A DNA stretch of 64,000 nucleotides, taken from positions 434,001 through 498,000 of the forward strand of contig NZ_LNFY01000001.1 of NCBI RefSeq assembly GCF_011057685.1. The letters are read 5' to 3'. A model generated the notes under the pieces. That model searched no databases and had not been told where the DNA came from. It was given only the letters and a program-made list of their open reading frames with translations. Source of the stretch: Thermotoga sp. Ku-13t. GTDB lineage: Bacteria; Thermotogota; Thermotogae; Thermotogales; DSM-5069. Shown in pieces: positions 17,978 to 25,745 of the stretch (within the stretch, counting starts at the first letter, position 1; the number at the start of each line of letters is the position of its first letter). Made by a program: the position numbers and the translations under genes.

Positions 17978-18960
17978 CCCTCCATTCGTACGTGAGCGTT
18001 TCCGCTCTCAACAGCCTTGTAACAAGCGTCTATGATTCGAATCACCGCGACACCATCGGAGACCGCGACGGGTGGTGCCTTTTTCTCCTTAACGCAGTCG
18101 ATGAACAATCTGTTTTCTTCCACATAGCCCCACTTCTCTTTGAAATCGACCTTCATGAAATCGTGACTCTCAACTTCCTTACCCAGTCCTTTACAGAAGT
18201 GAACCTTCTCCATCTCTTCGTTCATGAGCATGTTGTGTTCCCCGTACACTTCAACTCTTTCGAACGGGATCATCCAGCTCGCGTGGGCGCAGGAAGTGAA
18301 GGTTCCAATCAGACCATTTTTGAGTCGCATCGCTATGGCCCAGTCGTCTATGTCCGGATAGACGCTCTTCTTACCGAGCACATACATCTCTTCGATTTCT
18401 CCAAGAAGCCATCTGACCATGTCGAACAGATGTATCGTGCTCTCAAACAGAAAACCTCCGGTGTAGTTACGATCACTCGTCCACGGTGGATTCAACAGCT
18501 CTCCCCGGTTCATCTTTATCTGGAATGACAACGGCTTGACCTGTCCTTCTTCGATCTTCTGCTTCATGAACTTGTACACGTAGGCGAACCTTCTGTTGTG
18601 GCCAACCTGGAAAACGACGCCCTTTTCCTTGACCTTCTTCTCAAGCTCCAGCGCGTCTTTCAGAGAAACTGTCATGGGCTTTTCGCAGAAAACGTTGAAC
18701 CCCAGCTCGAGAGCCTGCATCGCGTAGTCGAAATGGGTCCTGTTCGGCGAAGTGATGTAAACGGCATCGACACCAGCTTCGCGCATCTGTTTCAGATCGT
18801 CATAAACTTTCGCGTTGAACCTTTCCGCAACTGCCTTGGCCCTGCCCTTTTCCACATCCATCACACCGGCGATTTGAACGTCTGGAAAGGTCGAGAGGAT
18901 CTCGAGGTGAACCTGCCCAATGAAACCTGCTCCTACAACACCGATCTTCAACTTGTCCAT
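17974..18960 (-). CDS. iolG: Gfo/Idh/MocA dehydrogenase; myo-inositol 2-dehydrogenase candidate
   Basis: Cytoplasmic NAD(P)-dependent oxidoreductase of 328 aa. It opens with the Rossmann motif IGVVGAGFIGQVHLEI, then the family signature FCEKPMTVSLKDALEL with the catalytic Lys, and GHNRRFAYVYKFMK plus GGFLFESTIHLFDMVRWLLG (Asp and His of the active site). IolG oxidises myo-inositol to scyllo-inosose (2-keto-myo-inositol), the first step of the pathway. The gene lies 12 nt after the alcohol-dehydrogenase-type iolM and overlaps iolN. The family has many sugar substrates; context is the main reason for choosing inositol. Confidence 0.82.
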   Translation of the reverse strand: MDKLKIGVVGAGFIGQVHLEILSTFPDVQIAGVMDVEKGRAKAVAERFNAKVYDDLKQMREAGVDAVYITSPNRTHFDYAMQALELGFNVFCEKPMTVSLKDALELEKKVKEKGVVFQVGHNRRFAYVYKFMKQKIEEGQVKPLSFQIKMNRGELLNPPWTSDRNYTGGFLFESTIHLFDMVRWLLGEIEEMYVLGKKSVYPDIDDWAIAMRLKNGLIGTFTSCAHASWMIPFERVEVYGEHNMLMNEEMEKVHFCKGLGKEVESHDFMKVDFKEKWGYVEENRLFIDCVKEKKAPPVAVSDGVAVIRIIDACYKAVESGNAHVRMEG

Positions 18961-18973
18961 GATTCCTCACTCC

Positions 18974-20161
18974 TCAAGGGTTGAGCATCGTTACCTTCAC
19001 CAGTTCCTTGTCAGTCTGGAGCCTTTTTATGTATTCGGGCACTTCGTCAATGCTGATGGTTTTCGATATGATCTTCGTCATATCCATTCCACTGGCCATC
19101 AGACTGATCACCCTCGGGAAGTTGCCATGCCCAGAGTGACCCTGAGAACCAACGATCTGTGCACGTCTCACCTGGAAGACTTCACCTGTGAGCGGTATCT
19201 TCGCATCCGCGCGTGCGACGATGACCACCGTCGCGTTGATTCCCCTCGCCCTCCAGATGACCTCCTCTATGTCTTTCCACACCACCTGTGGTAATCCCGT
19301 CGCTTCGAGATACAGTTTCGCACCCATACCGTTCGTGCTGTCGAGCACCGCTTCGACGAAGTTTTCCTTCGTTGGATCGATCACCACGTCTGCTCCGAGT
19401 TGCTTTGCGATGTTTCGTCGTGTCGCCGATGGCTCAGAAAGTATCACCTTTGCTGCCCCAGCCCTCTTGAGTATGGCCACCGCCGCGAGCCCGATGGGTC
19501 CACCACCCAGGATCACCACGTTGTCGCCCGGTCTTATGCCACCACCTCTTTCAATAACTGCGTTGTACGCAACCGACGTTGGTTCCACCAGACTGCCCGC
19601 CAGGAAGAGTCGATCACCTTCATAAACTCCTTCGAGCTCTTTCAAACTCCAGAGGTACTTCGATTCGAGTACGATGTATTCGGCGAACGCTCCATCGACG
19701 TCGAAGCCCATTTCATGAAGGTTCTCACAGTGGTTCGGATAACCGTCTGCACACGGCCTGCAGTGTCCGCACCAGAACATCTCCTCTGATGTCACAGGTT
19801 CACCGGGTTCGAAACGCTTGTTGGTCCTTCTGTTGATCGCTTCAGGGCCAGCTTCGACGACGATGCCCGAAAACTCGTGGCCCAGTGTCGTTGGAAAACC
19901 TGTCAGGCCTGGATAGAGGATGTAACCTTCATTGTCGGTTTGGGCCATGTGCACGTCACTTCCACAAATACCACAAGCTTTCACTTTTACAAGGACTTGT
20001 GTTGGTTTCGTGATCTTTGGCTCAGGTACCTCCTCGACGCGAACCTCAGGATACCTCCAGACCTTGCTACCAAGCCAGCAAACTTTTCCCTCGACGTCCT
20101 TGGGTCCGAGCTTGAATCCAGGCCTTGGATCCCACTTGGCATGTAATCTGACCGCCTTCAT
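18974..20161 (-). CDS. iolM: Zinc-dependent medium-chain dehydrogenase; IolM candidate
   Basis: Cytoplasmic 395-aa enzyme of the zinc alcohol dehydrogenase superfamily. Catalytic zinc ligands appear in ACGICGSDVH and TLGHEFSG; structural zinc cysteines in MFWCGHCRPCADGYPNHCEN; the NAD fold in VVILGGGPIGLAAVAIL. It is somewhat longer than usual through an N-terminal loop, as in the T. maritima protein. In that pathway IolM carries out the second NAD-dependent oxidation, of 2-keto-myo-inositol. It is the first gene of the minus-strand run, directly behind the divergent control region. ATG 20161 is chosen, 7 nt behind GGAGG; ATG 20164 is equally possible. Confidence 0.82.
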   Translation of the reverse strand: MKAVRLHAKWDPRPGFKLGPKDVEGKVCWLGSKVWRYPEVRVEEVPEPKITKPTQVLVKVKACGICGSDVHMAQTDNEGYILYPGLTGFPTTLGHEFSGIVVEAGPEAINRRTNKRFEPGEPVTSEEMFWCGHCRPCADGYPNHCENLHEMGFDVDGAFAEYIVLESKYLWSLKELEGVYEGDRLFLAGSLVEPTSVAYNAVIERGGGIRPGDNVVILGGGPIGLAAVAILKRAGAAKVILSEPSATRRNIAKQLGADVVIDPTKENFVEAVLDSTNGMGAKLYLEATGLPQVVWKDIEEVIWRARGINATVVIVARADAKIPLTGEVFQVRRAQIVGSQGHSGHGNFPRVISLMASGMDMTKIISKTISIDEVPEYIKRLQTDKELVKVTMLNP

Positions 20162-20262
20162 CATCGTCCCTCCTATCTGCAAAGCACCCTATTATGAAGT
20201 TTATACCACTGTGAACACGTTTCCAACTGTCAAAATTTCCAGTTAACGCCACTTAAAGTAGC

Positions 20263-20282
20263 TTTCGTTTAGTTTTCCTTTG
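20263..20282. promoter_or_regulatory. Candidate DeoR-type operator
   Basis: The segment TTTCGTTTAGTTTTCCTTTG lies in the divergent region between iolM and the DeoR-family regulator. DeoR-family operators such as those of AgaR consist of phased TTTC/TTT repeats of this kind. A second run of TTTC units follows at about 20314-20340, close to the TATAAT of the regulator gene. Control of both divergent units by the adjacent regulator is inferred. Confidence 0.45.
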
Positions 20283-20353
20283 CTTCTTTTTCATTGCGTA
20301 CGATTGCACACATTTTCTTTTAATTTCGAAGTTTCCTTTCGCAAGGTTGGTGC

Positions 20354-20359
20354 TATAAT
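20354..20359 (+). promoter_or_regulatory. -10 box of the regulator/uxaE operon
   Basis: A perfect TATAAT stands 19 nt ahead of the GTG start of the DeoR regulator. Only a weak -35 match (TTTCCT, 20332-20337, 16-nt spacing) is seen, so an activator or the TTTC-rich operator DNA may set its strength. Confidence 0.5.
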
Positions 20360-20377
20360 CTCGAGGGGGTTAAGACC

Positions 20378-21142
20378 GTGTTCACCGAGGAAAGAAGGAA
20401 CATGATCCTCGATATTTTGAAACGAAAAGGGAAAGTAACGGTGCAGGAACTCGTTGAGAAGTTCAACGTGAGCAGCGTAACCATACGAAAGGATCTCGAG
20501 TTTCTGGAATCCAACGGATCGATCGTGAGAACGCATGGCGGGGCCATCCTTGCGGATCATTCCAGGTCCGAGTGGAATTTCCTGAGAAAAATACATCAGA
20601 AGGAAGCCGAAAAAAGACGCATCGCAAAAAAGATCGTGTCCCTGATAGAGGATGGAGACACAGTCATACTGGACAGCAGCAGTACCAACTATTACGCAAC
20701 TTACGAACTGAGGCATGCGGACTTTTCCTCCATAACCGTGGTCACAAACAACGTCTTTATCGCGGCGAAGCTCATCGAACAGGGCATTGAGGTACTCGTG
20801 CTCGGGGGTGTTGTGAGAGAGAACAGCCTCTCACTCGTCGGGCCCTGGGCCCTCAGATTCCTGGAAGAAATCAACGTGGACAAGGCGTTCCTTGGTACCA
20901 CAGGTTTTTCCATCGAAAAGGGTTTCATGACACCGAGCATTGTGGAAGCGGACGTCAAGAAGGCGATGATCAGGAGTGCTTCGAAGGTTTACATCGTGAC
21001 CGATTCAACGAAGTTCCACAGGAGCGCGTTCGCTTCTTTTGCCATGCCAGAGGACATCGATGGTGTCATAACGGACACGGCCATTCCCGAGGAAGTTGAA
21101 AGATTTCTCATCGAAAAAGGTGTTCAGGTTTACAAAGTGTGA
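20378..21142 (+). CDS. DeoR-family transcriptional regulator (candidate inositol/hexuronate regulator)
   Basis: DNA-binding repressor of 254 aa. The N-terminal DeoR helix-turn-helix is clear (RKGKVTVQELVEKFNVSSVTIRKDL, then NGSIVRTHGGAI), followed by the DeoRC sugar-phosphate sensor domain with DSSSTNYYATYEL and FLGTTGFSIEKGFMT. The GTG start follows GAGGGGGTTAAGACC. It heads the plus-strand operon with uxaE, the SDR reductase and the LarA homologue, and faces the inositol operon, so it probably controls both through the shared region at 20183-20377. The effector is likely a phosphorylated pathway intermediate (inferred from the family). Confidence 0.88.
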   Translation: MFTEERRNMILDILKRKGKVTVQELVEKFNVSSVTIRKDLEFLESNGSIVRTHGGAILADHSRSEWNFLRKIHQKEAEKRRIAKKIVSLIEDGDTVILDSSSTNYYATYELRHADFSSITVVTNNVFIAAKLIEQGIEVLVLGGVVRENSLSLVGPWALRFLEEINVDKAFLGTTGFSIEKGFMTPSIVEADVKKAMIRSASKVYIVTDSTKFHRSAFASFAMPEDIDGVITDTAIPEEVERFLIEKGVQVYKV

Positions 21143-21156
21143 AAGGAGCTGATTCG

Positions 21157-22629
21157 ATGTCCAATCTCCTTCATCACTTCGAGCGATTGACCCAATCCAG
21201 GATGAAACCTTACGCTTCGTCTGTCAGAAAAACCAGAGACGGGACCTTTTTTTTGGCTCGCGACGATCGTTCCAAGTACCTCGTGATGATCGGTAAGAGG
21301 GGAATATGTGAGCGTTTCGAAGGACAGAAGATCGGAGAGATCGAGCAGGACGACGTCCTTCTCTGCCCGATGAACAGTAAAAACTGTGAAACCCTCATCG
21401 AGTTTCTTCCCTCACTCAAACCAGCGACCTGCACCATGAAGCTGTCCTTCGGTTTTGGAGACAGGCTCGGTGTTGCCACAGCTGCCCATGCCCAATGTGT
21501 AAACAAAGAAAAGTGTTTCCCCGTGTTCGCACAGCAATCGGTGAGGGAAATCACACGAACTGAACGAACCTGGACGGACGTGCTCCACAGTGCCATTTGG
21601 GGCGTGTTCGAGAGCGGTTACGATGGGCCCTTTGGCGCGGATGCGGATCATGTGAAAAAAATCGAAGATCTGGAAAACGCCGCGCGTGTTGGCTACACCA
21701 TGTTCACGATCGATCCTTCGGACCACATCAAAGACCCTGCGATGTTCGATAGAAGAGAGCTCGCAAGATTTTATGAGGAACATCCTTCGAGACGTGCCCT
21801 GGAGACGCGTTACGTCGGGAAGAGTTTCACAATCCTTGGAGAAAGATTGACGTTCGACGAGGAAACATTTGCTGAACTTTTCGTGACCTACATCGACGCG
21901 ATCGAGCATGTAGAAAAATGTTACAAGGCGCTGAGGGCTACCGTCGGTCGAAGTTTCGACCTCGAGGTTTCGATAGACGAAACGTCCCTGCCCACGACAC
22001 CACTCGCGCACATCTTCTTCGTACAGGAACTTATGAGACGCAGTGTGGAATTCCAGACGCTCGCTCCGAGGTTCCCCGGTGAGTGGCAAAAGGGCATCGA
22101 CTACATAGGTGATATCGAACTGTTTGCGGAAGAACTCGACAAGCACGTCGCCATCGTGAAGATGTTCACAGGTTACAGGCTCTCTCTGCACTCCGGCAGC
22201 GACAAGTTCAGTGTTTATCCGATCCTAGCAGAAAAAACGGAAGGAACGATCCACGTGAAGACCGCAGGAACAAGCTATTTGGAAGCCATCAGGGTGGTCG
22301 CGAAATTCGCACCGGATCTGTACAGAGAGATTCATAAGTTTGCCCTTTCCAGGTTCGAGCAGGATAGAGCTTCTTACCACGTTACAACCGACCTTTCCAA
22401 GATTCCAGACGTTGACAATCTCAACGATGATGAACTTGTTCATCTTCTTGACCAGCCAGATAGCAGACAGTTGATACACATAACCTACGGTTCTGTTTTG
22501 ACTGCGAAAAAGGATGGCAAGAGTCTTTTCAGAGAGCGTATAATGGAAGTGTTGTTCGAACACGAGACTGACCACTACGCGTTTTTGAGAACTCATTTGG
22601 GAAAGCATCTGAAACTTTTAGGAATATGA
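21157..22629 (+). CDS. uxaE: D-tagaturonate/D-fructuronate epimerase
   Basis: Cytoplasmic enzyme of 490 aa that I recognise as UxaE, the tagaturonate 3-epimerase first described in Thermotoga maritima. Useful landmarks are the central GADADHVKKIEDLENAARVGYTMFTIDPSDH and the later TGYRLSLHSGSDKFSVYPILAEKT, whose Asp/His residues probably bind a metal. It links the product of IolO (D-tagaturonate) to D-fructuronate. Start: ATG 21157 is 9 nt behind AAAGGAG; the GTG at 21139 precedes that site. It lies 14 bp after the regulator and 16 bp before the reductase gene, in one operon. Confidence 0.88.
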   Translation: MSNLLHHFERLTQSRMKPYASSVRKTRDGTFFLARDDRSKYLVMIGKRGICERFEGQKIGEIEQDDVLLCPMNSKNCETLIEFLPSLKPATCTMKLSFGFGDRLGVATAAHAQCVNKEKCFPVFAQQSVREITRTERTWTDVLHSAIWGVFESGYDGPFGADADHVKKIEDLENAARVGYTMFTIDPSDHIKDPAMFDRRELARFYEEHPSRRALETRYVGKSFTILGERLTFDEETFAELFVTYIDAIEHVEKCYKALRATVGRSFDLEVSIDETSLPTTPLAHIFFVQELMRRSVEFQTLAPRFPGEWQKGIDYIGDIELFAEELDKHVAIVKMFTGYRLSLHSGSDKFSVYPILAEKTEGTIHVKTAGTSYLEAIRVVAKFAPDLYREIHKFALSRFEQDRASYHVTTDLSKIPDVDNLNDDELVHLLDQPDSRQLIHITYGSVLTAKKDGKSLFRERIMEVLFEHETDHYAFLRTHLGKHLKLLGI

Positions 22630-22645
22630 AAGGAGTGTGAGTGTC

Positions 22646-23470
22646 ATGAACGAGGCCTACAAGCTTTTCAGTCTCGAGGGTAAGGTTGTCGTCATCACCG
22701 GTGGGGCAGGCATCCTGGGATCTGCGATAGGTGAAGGCATGGCAAGGTTCGGCGCGAGTATCGCCATATGTGACATCAGAAATTACGAAGAGAGGGCGAA
22801 CCAGTTCAGAGAAAAAGGCCTGAACGCCAGGGGTTACTACATGGACGTGATGAACGTCGAGAGTATCAAAAAAGCGCACGACGAGATACTCAAAGATTTT
22901 GGAAAAGTTGACGTGCTCATAAACGCTGCAGGTGGAAACGTGCCCGAAGCCACGACTTCGCCGCAGTTGAGCTTCTTCGACATACCCCTCGAAGCGCTCC
23001 AGAAAGTGGTTGGCCTGAACCTGTTCGGAGGCGCGATACTGCCGTCCCAGGTATTTGGAAAGACGATGGTGAAAAATTCCGACGGCGGCTCGATCATCAA
23101 CATATCCTCGATGTCAGCCTTCAGACCTCTAACGAGGGTGCTGGGATACTCCGCAGCCAAGGCTGCCGTGAGCAACTTCACGCAATGGCTCGCCGTGCAT
23201 CTGGCTCTGGAATACAGTAAGAAGATCAGGGTGAACGCGATCGCACCAGGTTTCTTCCTGACAAACCAGAACAGATACCTCTTGCTCGACGAACAGGGCA
23301 ATCTGACACCGAGAGGTAAAGCGATCATTGATCACACACCCATGGGTAGGTTCGGCGATCCTGAGGACCTGATCGGTGCCTGCGTGTGGCTCGCTTCGGA
23401 CGCTTCCAGGTTCGTCACAGGCGCGGTCATTCCAATCGACGGAGGCTTCAACGCCTACTCTGGAGTGTGA
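22646..23470 (+). CDS. uxuB: SDR-family D-mannonate oxidoreductase (fructuronate reductase)
   Basis: Cytoplasmic short-chain dehydrogenase of about 274 aa. It shows the cofactor motif ITGGAGILGSAIGEG, NAAGGNVPE, the catalytic Ser in INISSMSAF and YSAAKAAVSNF (Tyr, Lys), and a C-terminal VTGAVIPIDGGFNAYSGV. In Thermotogae the uronate reductase adjacent to uxaE is of this SDR type rather than the classical long-chain UxuB. It reduces D-fructuronate to D-mannonate. The start ATG 22646 is 10 nt behind AGGAG; GTG 22637 is too close to the ribosome site. Confidence 0.85.
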   Translation: MNEAYKLFSLEGKVVVITGGAGILGSAIGEGMARFGASIAICDIRNYEERANQFREKGLNARGYYMDVMNVESIKKAHDEILKDFGKVDVLINAAGGNVPEATTSPQLSFFDIPLEALQKVVGLNLFGGAILPSQVFGKTMVKNSDGGSIINISSMSAFRPLTRVLGYSAAKAAVSNFTQWLAVHLALEYSKKIRVNAIAPGFFLTNQNRYLLLDEQGNLTPRGKAIIDHTPMGRFGDPEDLIGACVWLASDASRFVTGAVIPIDGGFNAYSGV

Positions 23471-23484
23471 CAGGGGTGTCTGGA

Positions 23485-24762
23485 ATGAAATACGTAGAAA
23501 AGTTGCAAGACAGACTCAACGAAACAGAATTGAAGCAGCTCGTCGAGTCGACGTTGCCTGATAGAAAGCTCGAAAAAGTTTTGCTCATCCACCCAGATTA
23601 CACGCGCGTGGATTTTTCGCACGTCCTTGTCCCGATCATCTACAGAGAATTGAAGAAAAGAGGCCTTAAGGTCCTTCACACGCTCAACGCGAGTGGGACA
23701 CACAGAGCCATGACGGAAAAGGAGATCAGAAAGAAGCTGGGCCTGCTCGAAGAAGAGTTCGTCATGTTCAACCACGAGTACGCCAATCCCAACGTCCTGC
23801 TTTACGTGGGTGAATTGAGCGCTGAATTCGTCAGCGAGAAAACGATGGGAGACCTTCAGCAGCCCTTCCCCGTAACGCTCAACAAACTCTTCTTCGAAAA
23901 GTACGATCTCATCATCGTGCTGAGTGGAACGTCGCCACACGAATCGACTGGTTTTTCCGGTGGACTGAAGTCTATCATACCGGGCATCGCCGGTCCTGAC
24001 GTTGTGGGGCTTTTCCACTGGGCCGCGGTGCTGATCGGTATTCCCAGACTGATCGGGCTTGTGGACAATCCGGCTCGAGACGTGATCAACGAGGCGAGCA
24101 AACTGGCTTTCAGAAAGGTTCAGTCCGATGTGATCTTCTACAACATGGTTTACGAAGAAACCGATTCAGCTGTTGTGGCGAAAGGGCTGTACTCTGGAGA
24201 AGGTTTCGAAGGCGCCCTTGAAGCTTACAGACGCGCTGCTGAAGCGAGCAAGCAGGTGCACATCGTCTACATAGACAAACCTGTCAAGCGTGCGGTGCAG
24301 GTCATAGATGAGAACTACGACGAGGTCTGGACCGCGGGTAAAGGGTCTTACAAACTGCAACGACCCGGTGTGATAGAACCGGGTGGTGAAATCATCATCT
24401 ACGCACCACACATAAAGATATTCCATTCCAACAAGCAGATGGACCAGGCTATAAGACAGATAGGTTACCACTGCAAGGATTACGTGAAGGAATTTCTGAA
24501 AAAACATCCCAACTTCGACAGGAACGTTGCAGCACACGTCATAAACGTGCGTGGTGATGGGAAGTACGATCCGATCGCTGGCAAGGAAGAGTTCCTGTTC
24601 AACGTCACACTCGCCACGAGCATAAGCAAGGAAGATTGTGAGGCTGTGTCATTGGGTTACAGACCATACCAGTCGATACGACGTGAAGATTTCATGGACG
24701 AAGATTCGCTATGGATAGAACACGGAGGAAAATTTCTCTACGAACTCCGCAAAAGTCAATGA
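23485..24762 (+). CDS. LarA-family (DUF2088) nickel-dependent hydroxyacid racemase/epimerase homologue
   Basis: Cytoplasmic protein of 425 aa. The LarA active-site pattern is complete: His73 in NASGTHRAMTEKEI, His152 and Lys162 in GTSPHESTGFSGGLKSI and His178 in VVGLFHWAA; the 10- and 26-residue spacings from His152 equal those of His174/Lys184/His200 in lactate racemase, where Lys binds the nickel-pincer nucleotide. The family includes a D-gluconate 2-epimerase. Directly behind the mannonate-forming reductase, a mannonate/gluconate 2-epimerase is the natural inference; a lactate racemase is less likely. LarB/C/E maturation genes are not in the window. Start ATG 23485. Confidence 0.85.
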   Translation: MKYVEKLQDRLNETELKQLVESTLPDRKLEKVLLIHPDYTRVDFSHVLVPIIYRELKKRGLKVLHTLNASGTHRAMTEKEIRKKLGLLEEEFVMFNHEYANPNVLLYVGELSAEFVSEKTMGDLQQPFPVTLNKLFFEKYDLIIVLSGTSPHESTGFSGGLKSIIPGIAGPDVVGLFHWAAVLIGIPRLIGLVDNPARDVINEASKLAFRKVQSDVIFYNMVYEETDSAVVAKGLYSGEGFEGALEAYRRAAEASKQVHIVYIDKPVKRAVQVIDENYDEVWTAGKGSYKLQRPGVIEPGGEIIIYAPHIKIFHSNKQMDQAIRQIGYHCKDYVKEFLKKHPNFDRNVAAHVINVRGDGKYDPIAGKEEFLFNVTLATSISKEDCEAVSLGYRPYQSIRREDFMDEDSLWIEHGGKFLYELRKSQ

Positions 24763-24825
24763 GTTTCATTCTATGAAAACCAGCATTTAACATTGGTGCG
24801 CAATAATATCTTGGCTCAAAAAGCA

Positions 24826-24887
24826 CGCCTTCCGATCCTGAGCCTCGGTGCCCCGTTACGGGGTCGGCGAGGGAGATGACGAAGGCG
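24826..24887 (+). promoter_or_regulatory. Structured leader upstream of rpsB
   Basis: Three nested helices can be drawn: CGCCTTC (24826-24832) with GAAGGCG (24881-24887), CCTCG (24843-24847) with CGAGG (24868-24872), and CCCCG with CGGGG (24851-24863, loop TTA). Asymmetric internal loops separate them. The element ends 20 nt before the GGAGGTG ribosome site of rpsB. Ribosomal-protein leaders often bind their own product, so autoregulation by S2 is the likely meaning; I do not recognise a named riboswitch. Confidence 0.5.
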
Positions 24888-24917
24888 GAAGTTTCAACCA
24901 AATCAGGAGGTGTTTTG

Positions 24918-25718
24918 ATGCCGGTTGTCACGATGAAACAGCTGCTGGAAGCAGGAGCGCACTTTGGACACCGTACCAGACGCTGGAATCCCAAGATGGC
25001 GCCGTACATCTACGGTAGCCGAAAAGGAATCTACATAATCGATCTGCAGAAGACACTCAAACTCATCGAGGAAGCGTGCGAGTTTATTCGATCCAAGGCG
25101 AGCGAAGGCGGAACCATGATCATGGTCGGAACCAAGAAGCAGGCGCAAAAGGTCATCGAAGAAGAAGCCAAAAGGTGCGGAGCGTTCTACGTCAGCAACA
25201 GGTGGCTCGGCGGTTTGCTGACGAACTTCAAAACGATCAAATCGAGGATCGACAAGCTCGTCGAACTCGAGCAGATGGAAGAGAGTGGAGAGCTGGCGAA
25301 GCTGCCAAAGAAAGAACAGAGCAGATTGAGGAAAGTGCTCGAAAAGCTTCGCAAGAATCTTGGTGGCCTCAAGGGCATGGAAAGACTGCCCGACATCGTG
25401 TTCGTGGTCGACCCGCGTAAAGAGAAGAACGCGGTGGCCGAGGCGAACACCCTGGGTATACCGGTCGTTGCGATCGTCGATACGAACTGCGATCCGGATC
25501 CCATCGACTACGTGATCCCGGCCAACGACGATGCGATAAGATCGATCAAACTGATCGTTTCCAAGATCGCGGACGCCTATCTGGAAGGTAGAGAAGGAAT
25601 CTCCTTCGCAGAACCCGAACCACAGCAACCGAAGACGGAAACAGCCGAAGAGAAGGAAGGCGAAATAGACATCTCGGACCTTTTCGAGGACACCGATCTC
25701 GAAGAGGAGGAGGAATGA
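24918..25718 (+). CDS. rpsB: 30S ribosomal protein S2
   Basis: Small-subunit ribosomal protein of 266 aa. The family motifs are all present: [39 protein letters not shown], the coiled-coil hairpin region (about 100-155), [13 protein letters not shown] and [13 protein letters not shown]. The C-terminus carries an acidic tail rich in Glu. ATG 24918 is preceded by GGAGGTG; the in-frame ATG at 24876 lies inside the leader hairpin and is rejected. The gene ends in an intrinsic terminator, and tsf does not follow, unlike in many bacteria. Confidence 0.97.
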   Translation: MPVVTMKQLLEAGAHFGHRTRRWNPKMAPYIYGSRKGIYIIDLQKTLKLIEEACEFIRSKASEGGTMIMVGTKKQAQKVIEEEAKRCGAFYVSNRWLGGLLTNFKTIKSRIDKLVELEQMEESGELAKLPKKEQSRLRKVLEKLRKNLGGLKGMERLPDIVFVVDPRKEKNAVAEANTLGIPVVAIVDTNCDPDPIDYVIPANDDAIRSIKLIVSKIADAYLEGREGISFAEPEPQQPKTETAEEKEGEIDISDLFEDTDLEEEEE

Positions 25719-25743
25719 GGGGGAATCGGTCCCCCTCTTTTTT
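25717..25743 (+). terminator. Intrinsic terminator of rpsB
   Basis: GAGGGGG (25717-25723) and CCCCCTC (25731-25737) form a 7-bp stem with loop AATCGGT, followed by six T. The stem starts within the rpsB stop codon and the T-run ends 2 nt before the miaB start codon. Confidence 0.9.
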
Positions 25744-25745
25744 AT

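Noticed and set aside
24826..24887. Known riboswitch or SRP/RNase P RNA upstream of rpsB
   Set aside because: None of the conserved cores I know (SAM, TPP, FMN, lysine, fluoride, SRP tetraloop region, RNase P P4) is present; kept only as an unnamed leader.
24876..24917. In-frame ATG giving rpsB an N-terminal extension
   Set aside because: It lies inside the leader hairpin with no ribosome site, while ATG 24918 follows GGAGGTG and matches the S2 start.
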